From the NCBI GenBank assembly GCA_000434615.1, contig FR880813.1, positions 13,567-24,272 of the forward strand: a stretch of 10,706 nt of DNA, read 5' to 3'. The position numbers were made by a program, and so were the translations under genes. The notes below the pieces were generated by a model. The model did no database searches. It saw nothing but the letters and a program-made list of their open reading frames with translations, and had not been told where the DNA came from. Positions 5,304-10,706 of this stretch are shown here, in pieces (the stretch's first letter is position 1; every line of letters starts with the position of its first letter). The DNA comes from Clostridium sp. CAG:510 (lineage in GTDB: Bacteria; Bacillota; Clostridia; Lachnospirales; Lachnospiraceae).

Positions 5304-7469
5304 ATGATCTGGCTAATTATATTGTTTTTTTGCACATTTTTATATATGGAGGCAGTCTACCATATTGCCTGCTTCGGATTTGCGGCGGTCAATCCGCTGA
5401 TTGCGGTTTTTATATGGTTGTTTCTGGCGGGCTTTGCGTCCCTGCTTATGGGCTTTTTCCGAAGAAAGAAAAACCGGATTATCCTCTGGGTTCTGCTGGC
5501 AATAGATTACCTTTTGTTTGCGTCCCAGCTTGTATATATTAAGATATTCAAACAGCCGCTTCTGATGGCAGCCATTAAAAACGGCGGGAAAGATGCCATG
5601 ACCAACTACTGGAAAGAAGCTCTGGTGGGCATTTTGAATGTGTCGGGCTGGCTGCTTCTGATGGCAGTGCCTTTTGTAGTGACGGGGCTGCTCCTGCATA
5701 TGTATACCCTGAGCTTAAAGAGCCACACGAAAAAGGAAAGACTGCGGGAACTGACGGTAATGGCAGCCGGCGCGCTGGGCTTTATGGCAGTGCTGATGGT
5801 TGGTTCCCTTGCGGATGCGGAATACGAAGACGCATATGCCGGATTTTATGACCCGCAGGGTGTCATTGAGGAATTCGGCGTTATGCCCTCCATCACAAGA
5901 GATGTTTTTGCCGGTGCGTTTAAGAAGGGCGACGGGCTGGACACCTGGGTGGATTTAAACAACGACTATGCGGAAACACCAGAGGAAACGGGAGCCGGTG
6001 ACGAAATGCCGGAAACCACACCGGAGGAAGCCGGAGATGTTTCCGGGGACGACAGCAGGCAGGAAGAGGCGAAAAAGCCGGATACTTCCCCCCATGTCCT
6101 GCCGGTGGATTTTACCGCTCTTTCCGACAATGCAGATTCCGATACGGTGAAAAAATTAGCGGATTACATGCAGAGCATGACGCCCACCAAACGAAACGAA
6201 TATACCGGTATGTTTGAGGGATACAACCTGATTTTCCTGACGGCGGAAGGATTTTCCCCCTATGCGGTGGACGAAAATCTGACACCGACCTTGTATAAGC
6301 TCATCCATTCGGGCTTTGTATTTGACGATTATTACGTGCCTCTGTGGCAGACATCTACCAGTGACGGCGAATATGTAAACCTGACGGGACTTATCCCCGA
6401 CCAGCAATTTTCCATGAAGCGCAGTGCGGAGGATGACATGTGCTTTTCCTTAGCTTCCTATTTTGCTTCCGAAGGGGTAAAGAGCTATGCTTACCACAAC
6501 AATTCCCTGTCCTATTACGACAGATATCGTTCCCACCCGAACCTGGGCTACAATTTCAAGGCATGTAAATTAGGAGATCTGGATGAAAAAAAATACGGCG
6601 GTCAGGTATTTACCATGGAACACTCCAATTACTGGCCGGCTTCGGATCTGGATATGATGAAAGCAACGATACCGGAGTACATACAGGAGGACCGTTTTCA
6701 TGTGTATTACATGACGGTTTCCGGTCACATGAATTATAATTTTACCGGCAACAAGATGTCTTCCCTGCACAAAGAGGATGTGGCAGATCTGCCCTATTCC
6801 GAGGAAGGAAGAGCCTACATTGCCTGCAACATGGAGCTGGACCTGGCGCTGCAGTATTTGATTGAACAACTGGATGCGGCGGGAAAGCTGGAAAATACGG
6901 TTATCTGCCTTTCCGCCGACCATTATCCTTACGGCATGGAAGTAAGCAATCTGGAGGAACTGGCAGGCAGACCGTTAGATGGTACACTGGATATTTACCA
7001 CAACAATCTTATCCTCTGGAACAGCGAAATGGAAACCGTGGAAGTGACAAAGACGGCAAGCTCTCTGGACATTCTGCCCACTCTGCTTAATCTGTTTGGA
7101 TTTGATTATGATGCAAGACTGTATGCCGGAAACGATATCCTGTCGGATGCTTCTCCGCTGGTTATCTTTGCGGACAGAAGCTTTATCACGGATAAGGTTT
7201 CATATAATAAAAAATCCAAAGAAGTTGTATGGGCGGACGGCGTGGAACCGGATGACGAATATCTGGATGCCGTGAAGAGCCAGGTCAAGGGTCTGTATAA
7301 TTATTCTGCGGGAATTTTGAACCAGAATTTCTATAAGTATGTGGAAGAGGCGCTGCCGGAGGAATACCATTCCAAGGTAGACCCGGAATGGATTGCGCCG
7401 CATCCCAAGACGGAAACACCGAAAGAGAATACGGCGGGCAGCACAGAGGCTGCCGGAACGGAAGAATAA
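5304..7469 (+). CDS. LTA synthase/sulfatase-family membrane phosphotransferase
   Basis: This 721-residue protein has the LtaS architecture: about five N-terminal membrane helices (roughly 3-24, 27-52, 58-80, 105-133, 151-170) and an extracellular alkaline-phosphatase-fold domain (about 300-620). LtaS transfers glycerol-phosphate from phosphatidylglycerol onto lipoteichoic acid. Metal and nucleophile residues are present: LTAEGFSP (E315), QTSTSDGEY (nucleophile T352), SGHMNY (H475) and SADHYPYG (D539, H540). Between helices and enzyme lies an acidic E/T/P/D-rich linker (about 222-262), and the C-terminus is a T/E/A-rich tail. I chose ATG 5304 because AAGGGAG lies at 5291-5297; an upstream in-frame ATG at 5271 lacks a site. 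TATAAT at 5245-5250 could be a -10, but no matching -35 was seen. Whether it makes polyglycerol-phosphate or another teichoic-type polymer cannot be told from sequence. Confidence 0.9.
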   Translation: MIWLIILFFCTFLYMEAVYHIACFGFAAVNPLIAVFIWLFLAGFASLLMGFFRRKKNRIILWVLLAIDYLLFASQLVYIKIFKQPLLMAAIKNGGKDAMTNYWKEALVGILNVSGWLLLMAVPFVVTGLLLHMYTLSLKSHTKKERLRELTVMAAGALGFMAVLMVGSLADAEYEDAYAGFYDPQGVIEEFGVMPSITRDVFAGAFKKGDGLDTWVDLNNDYAETPEETGAGDEMPETTPEEAGDVSGDDSRQEEAKKPDTSPHVLPVDFTALSDNADSDTVKKLADYMQSMTPTKRNEYTGMFEGYNLIFLTAEGFSPYAVDENLTPTLYKLIHSGFVFDDYYVPLWQTSTSDGEYVNLTGLIPDQQFSMKRSAEDDMCFSLASYFASEGVKSYAYHNNSLSYYDRYRSHPNLGYNFKACKLGDLDEKKYGGQVFTMEHSNYWPASDLDMMKATIPEYIQEDRFHVYYMTVSGHMNYNFTGNKMSSLHKEDVADLPYSEEGRAYIACNMELDLALQYLIEQLDAAGKLENTVICLSADHYPYGMEVSNLEELAGRPLDGTLDIYHNNLILWNSEMETVEVTKTASSLDILPTLLNLFGFDYDARLYAGNDILSDASPLVIFADRSFITDKVSYNKKSKEVVWADGVEPDDEYLDAVKSQVKGLYNYSAGILNQNFYKYVEEALPEEYHSKVDPEWIAPHPKTETPKENTAGSTEAAGTEE

Positions 7470-7473
7470 AAAG

Positions 7474-7515
7474 ATTGCCTGTGAACTATAGACGTTCGCA
7501 GGCAATTTCTTTTTT
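7474..7515. terminator. Bidirectional intrinsic terminator between convergent genes
   Basis: ATTGCCTGTGAAC (7474-7486) pairs with GTTCGCAGGCAAT (7494-7506), 13 bp with one wobble, around a 7-nt loop. TTTCTTTTTT follows for plus-strand transcripts. On the minus strand the run of A's at about 7468-7472 becomes a T-run after the same stem, so it should stop both the LTA-synthase-family gene and the convergent gene. The minus-strand stop codon (7486-7488) falls at the arm/loop border. Confidence 0.87.
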
Positions 7516-7962
7516 GAGCAAATATTTTTCACAGGCGGCATCCCAGAGCTTTTCGGGCTCTTTGTCCGCCACAAAGGTCGTGTAAGCCGTGCCGGTGTAG
7601 AGCGTCGCAATTTCCCCGTTGTAGCGCAGCGTCAGTACAAAAGCACGGATGAGCGACGGGTCAACGGCAGCATCGGCTGCCTTCAGAATGGACTCCACAT
7701 GCTTTGGCATCAGGTGAAACACAAACTGGAAATGAAGGGGAACCCTGGTTCCTTTGATTAACTGGAAGCAGATACCTTTGATATCTGCCCAGGGAATAAA
7801 TTCATATTCGCAGGGCGAAAAGTCCTTTTGGGCATGTCCGTCGATATGGTAGGTGACCGCTGTGGTGACAGAAGCCTCCTCTAACAGAAATGTATCAAAG
7901 ACATTGCCGGTAAGCATGGCATTCATGAAATTTTTAAGTCCGGTAACCTGCAGTGCAATCAT
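7486..7962 (-). CDS. DUF5721-type family protein, function unknown
   Basis: The 158-residue soluble protein, read on the minus strand, resembles the Lachnospiraceae-type DUF5721 family as I recall it. It has the start MIALQVTGLKNFMNAMLTGN, FDTFLLEEASVTT (22-34), THE YHIDGH...KDF block, the central WADIKGICFQLIKG, TRVPLHFQFVF (72-82), and a C-terminal lysine-rich helix. The fold seems alpha/beta with no membrane segment or signal peptide. ATG (7960-7962) is preceded on its strand by AGAAAGGC as ribosome site. It is a single gene convergent with the LTA-synthase-family gene and divergent from the sigma-factor operon. Biological role unknown. Confidence 0.8.
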   Translation of the reverse strand: MIALQVTGLKNFMNAMLTGNVFDTFLLEEASVTTAVTYHIDGHAQKDFSPCEYEFIPWADIKGICFQLIKGTRVPLHFQFVFHLMPKHVESILKAADAAVDPSLIRAFVLTLRYNGEIATLYTGTAYTTFVADKEPEKLWDAACEKYLLKKEIACERL

Positions 7963-8088
7963 TTTTTGCCTTTCTGTAAACGAAGCGCGTAATCGGTTTG
8001 ATAATCAGAATACATACACCGACGCATTGTATTGCTAATAGTATAACTTTCTGCGCATAATAAAGGCAAGAGTTAATTTGGAAAATGT

Positions 8089-8123
8089 TGTGACTTGTTT
8101 TCTTGTTTTCCTGTCATTATAAG
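8089..8123 (+). promoter_or_regulatory. Candidate promoter of the ECF sigma operon, with a tandem 8-bp repeat
   Basis: The 194-bp gap 7963-8156 between divergent genes holds no gene. Within it, TTGTTT (8095-8100) and TATAAG (8118-8123) are 17 bp apart, a weak sigma-A pair. Overlapping this is an ECF-like alternative with TGTGAC at 8089-8094 and CTGTCA starting at 8111, which would suit autoregulation by the encoded sigma factor. The spacer consists of TTGTTTTC repeated twice (8095-8110). Sequence alone does not decide which is used. Confidence 0.35.
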
Positions 8124-8156
8124 TGGGAAAAGGAATATAAGAAGGAAGGATTAGGT

Positions 8157-8717
8157 ATGGATGATAAAAAAATAATTGATTTATATTGGAAACGTTCAGA
8201 GTCTGCTATAGCAGAGACGGATAAAAAATATGGAAGATATTGCAGTACCATTGCATTTAATATTTTACATAACCGGGAAGATGCAGAAGAGTGCGTCAAT
8301 GATACCTATTTTAAGGTTTGGGGGGTAATACCTACGTTACGTCCCCTGAAATTCTCTGCGTTTATTGGAAGAATCACACGGAACCTTTCACTGAATAAAT
8401 ATGAATATTATAATGCAAAAAAACGTGGTCAGGGTGAAACGCAAGTTGTATTTGAAGAATTGCAGGGATGTATTGCCAGTACCGGAAACGTAGAAGATGC
8501 TATTGAAGATATGCTTCTGTCAGAAAAGTTAAATTGTTTTTTAGAGGGTCTGCCTACAGAAAAACGTAAGATTTTTATGCGTAGATATTGGTATCTTAGT
8601 GGAGTTAAGGATATTGCATCTGATTACCAAATGAGTGAAAGCAAGGTTAAGATGATATTGCTTCGGACACGGAATGCCTTAAAAGAATATTTGGAGCAGG
8701 AGGGTATTGTCTTATGA
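8157..8717 (+). CDS. ECF-type RNA polymerase sigma factor
   Basis: The 186-residue sigma-70-family protein has only regions 2 and 4. Region 2 covers about residues 28-85, with AFNILHNREDAEECVNDTYFKVW-type -10 recognition helices and FSAFIGRITRNLSLNKY. Region 4 covers about 124-180, with LPTEKRKIFMRRYWY and a helix-turn-helix DIASDYQMSESKVKMILLRTR. I chose ATG 8157 because AAGGAAGGA (8142-8150) lies just upstream; a TTG at 8103 has no such support. Its TGA overlaps the ATG of the next gene (ATGA, 8714-8717), typical of a sigma factor with its membrane regulator. Base composition is more AT-rich than the genes before 8000. Target genes and signal are unknown. Confidence 0.92.
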   Translation: MDDKKIIDLYWKRSESAIAETDKKYGRYCSTIAFNILHNREDAEECVNDTYFKVWGVIPTLRPLKFSAFIGRITRNLSLNKYEYYNAKKRGQGETQVVFEELQGCIASTGNVEDAIEDMLLSEKLNCFLEGLPTEKRKIFMRRYWYLSGVKDIASDYQMSESKVKMILLRTRNALKEYLEQEGIVL

Positions 8718-10706
8718 GGGAAGCAAAACGAATTATCAGGGCACTTGGCGATGTAGATGACAGATACATTGAGGAAGCAGCACCTGGAAAGAAAAATAGA
8801 ACGCATTTATCCTATAGGAAACTGGCAGTTTTAGTTGCATGTCTTGTATTGTTGTTATCTTTATCCATAGTAGCCTATGCTGCTAATTGGTTTGGACTTC
8901 GTGATTTGTTGCTGCCTTTTATAAACCGGTCTTCTTCCATAGAAGAGGAAAGTAGTACCATTGGTTTATCTGGGTATCAGGGAAGTAAAGAATGGCAGGC
9001 CTTGGCAGAATGGCAGGAGTTTGTGAGTCAGTATGACCCGGATGGAAGAATTTATCAAAATATAGATGGTCGATTGGATTCCAGCTTTTCTCGTTATAGC
9101 TGTTATCTTGTGTATCCACAGGAGATGGCTGAAGAAATAGACAGGATTACAGAAAAATATGGATTGGCACTCCATACAACATCCTATGACCTTCAGGAGC
9201 ATCCGGAATTGGTTGAAACACTGGGGGATTTCCTTGGAGATAACGGTGGATATTACACTTATATGTATGAGGACGGTACTTTCGAGGTGGAAGGAACGAT
9301 TCAACTTGCAGATACCGGAGCATGGGATTTTGTGCTTCTGCGTTCTGTAAAAGGAACTTTTCATGATGCCATGTTGGATATTGGAGACATTGCTGAATAT
9401 CAGGAAATGTTGTACGAAACAGAATGTGGCGTTCCGGTCACTTTGGCATTGGGAAAAAGCAGAGCTTTGGTGCTGGCAGATTTAGAGGATTGCTTTGTTA
9501 CGATAACGATACCTTACGGAACGGAAAAGGGACTGGGGCAATCTCACCTGAAAATATTGGCGGACAGCATTGATTTTGCTGCACTTACTCCGGTTGTGAA
9601 ACCTCAATCAGATTTATCAAACAGCAGTGGGTCAGTAGAACATGATGAGGTGGTAAAAGATGGTAGTGAGGTCGCGGTAGAATATGATGCGGATGCAAGG
9701 CAGATATATGCAGCAACTTTGCGCAATCTTTTGTATAACAATATTCTGCCGGATGGAAGTACGGCAGAAACCTCGGTAGGAGAATATTCGAGTTTTGCAA
9801 TCAGCGATGTGGATTCTGACGGAAAGGAAGAGTTGGTACTACTATATGACCCTGGGGTAATGGCAGATGAGAAGGGTTATATTATGGGCTATGATAGTGA
9901 TACAGGAGAAACATATATCCAATTAGAAGAATTCCCGTATTTTGCTTTTTTGCGTAATGGAAATCTAAAAGCACTGTCTTCACATAATCAAACTTATGGA
10001 GACATGTGGCCATATTTGTTTTACCGGTATATTCCGGAGAGTGATACTTATGAATTGGTAGGATATGTGCATTCAGAAGATAAGCAGGTTTTGGAATTAA
10101 ACGGAATGTCAGACCAATATCCGTATAAAGCAGACACTTCTGAAACAGGAACGGTATATTATGTAGGAACAGACGGCTGGGGAACGACTCCCATGGATGA
10201 AACGGACTATATGGAATGGTTGAATGCAAATGAAGGTAATGTTCAAGAACTGGAGATTCCATATTTACCATTTACTGAAGAAAATATTGGGAAAATGGAA
10301 TGCCAAAAGAAAAATATGAGTGGGAATAGTATTGATACAAGCAGACTATTGGATGAATGTGAAAACATGAAAGTACATTGGGAAAGTGATTCTATAGATG
10401 TAGATGGAAACGGCATTACCGATTATGCCATTGTGGGAACCATTAATGAGGGGGATGAGTATAGAAATATACTGGGAGTAATGTTAGATGATGGTAAAAC
10501 CGTTGTTTCAGAATTTCAAGGTGTAACAGGATGGCGCGAGGATTTTATTACTGTGAGAACAGATAAATTGCGCTATACGGATAAGGATTCAATTGTAATA
10601 CAGTTTACGGAATCAACCAGTAACTATGGAAGTTCAGATATTCACATTTTGAGTGTGAATGCAGATGCTAATGAAGGGCTACGTCCATATAATGGTGTAA
10701 ATTACA
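8714..10706 (+). CDS. Membrane-anchored probable anti-sigma/sensor partner of the ECF sigma factor (partial, open at the right edge)
   Basis: An open frame of 664 codons runs from ATG 8714 off the window with no stop. AGGAGGG at 8698-8704 supports the start, which overlaps the sigma stop. Residues 1-36 form a charged cytoplasmic segment (RALGDVDDRYIEEA), 37-57 a single membrane helix, and the rest lies outside (N-in, C-out). ANWFGLRDLLLP (57-68) follows the helix, as I recall for Lachnospiraceae ECF partner proteins. The first outer domain (to about 295) contains VPVTLALGKSRALVLADL. After a Ser/Glu-rich linker comes a second region with DVDSDGKEEL (365-374) and DVDGNGITDY (562-571), matching the DxDxDGxxEL calcium-loop pattern of VCBS/FG-GAP-like and dockerin-type repeats. 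A role in holding the sigma factor inactive is inferred from position and topology; no classical zinc-binding anti-sigma motif is seen. Confidence 0.82.
   Translation, partial: MREAKRIIRALGDVDDRYIEEAAPGKKNRTHLSYRKLAVLVACLVLLLSLSIVAYAANWFGLRDLLLPFINRSSSIEEESSTIGLSGYQGSKEWQALAEWQEFVSQYDPDGRIYQNIDGRLDSSFSRYSCYLVYPQEMAEEIDRITEKYGLALHTTSYDLQEHPELVETLGDFLGDNGGYYTYMYEDGTFEVEGTIQLADTGAWDFVLLRSVKGTFHDAMLDIGDIAEYQEMLYETECGVPVTLALGKSRALVLADLEDCFVTITIPYGTEKGLGQSHLKILADSIDFAALTPVVKPQSDLSNSSGSVEHDEVVKDGSEVAVEYDADARQIYAATLRNLLYNNILPDGSTAETSVGEYSSFAISDVDSDGKEELVLLYDPGVMADEKGYIMGYDSDTGETYIQLEEFPYFAFLRNGNLKALSSHNQTYGDMWPYLFYRYIPESDTYELVGYVHSEDKQVLELNGMSDQYPYKADTSETGTVYYVGTDGWGTTPMDETDYMEWLNANEGNVQELEIPYLPFTEENIGKMECQKKNMSGNSIDTSRLLDECENMKVHWESDSIDVDGNGITDYAIVGTINEGDEYRNILGVMLDDGKTVVSEFQGVTGWREDFITVRTDKLRYTDKDSIVIQFTESTSNYGSSDIHILSVNADANEGLRPYNGVNY

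Noticed and set aside
8103..8156. TTG at 8103 as the sigma factor start
   Set aside because: It overlaps the likely promoter and has no ribosome site; ATG 8157 has a strong one.
9882..10271. 129-codon minus-strand frame in the last gene
   Set aside because: It is antisense to the long, unbroken open frame of the sigma partner and has no motif support.
1..10706. CRISPR array, tRNA, rRNA, transposon ends or prophage genes
   Set aside because: No regularly spaced repeats, cloverleaf-like genes, transposase motifs or phage proteins were seen on either strand.

Overview
The window looks like chromosome from a spore-forming, low-to-mid GC Firmicute, most likely a Lachnospiraceae-type Clostridium. 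It carries spore-core genes (spoVAD, spoVAE) with forespore sigma-G-like promoters, a DUF5721-type protein, strong AGGAGG-type ribosome binding sites, and an ECF sigma factor followed by a single-pass membrane partner of the kind common in that family.

Layout. Positions 1-108 are the end of an RsmF/NOL1-type rRNA methyltransferase. From about 170 a probable sigma-G unit begins: a 62-residue small protein (236-424), then spoVAD (504-1529). Positions 1558-3404 hold a collapsed N-acetylglucosamine/PTS operon. It contains a C-terminal scrap of enzyme I (ptsI), a nagB scrap with an internal deletion, a nagA that still looks catalytically complete, and a stitched scrap of the sugar PTS permease (EIIA, start of EIIC, EIIC-EIIB linker). 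A strong terminator (3444-3482) closes this block. A housekeeping-type promoter (about 3532-3561) then drives an 81-residue unknown protein, a RidA-family deaminase and a shikimate-kinase-like protein. spoVAE (4872-5228) follows with its own near-perfect sigma-G promoter, and its start codon sits in a 14-bp perfect inverted repeat. Next are a five-helix lipoteichoic-acid-synthase-family enzyme (5304-7469), a two-way terminator, and a convergent DUF5721 gene (7486-7962, minus strand). The last 2.6 kb is visibly more AT-rich. It holds an ECF sigma factor (8157-8717) overlapped by ATGA with a large membrane-anchored partner (8714 to the window end, open), whose outer part carries two DxDxDG/DxDxNG calcium-loop-like motifs.

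How it fits together. spoVAD and spoVAE normally sit together with spoVAC in one forespore operon that builds the dipicolinic-acid channel. Here they are about 3.3 kb apart, each with its own forespore-type promoter, and spoVAC is not in the window. The stretch between them includes degraded sugar-uptake genes and a vegetative-looking three-gene unit.

Most noteworthy: (1) the nag/PTS remnant, whose genes appear to have shrunk by deletions between short matching words; and (2) the spoVAE leader, where read-through RNA could fold into a hairpin hiding the start codon, while RNA from the sigma-G promoter would lack most of the 5' arm. No CRISPR array, tRNA, rRNA, transposase or phage gene was seen.
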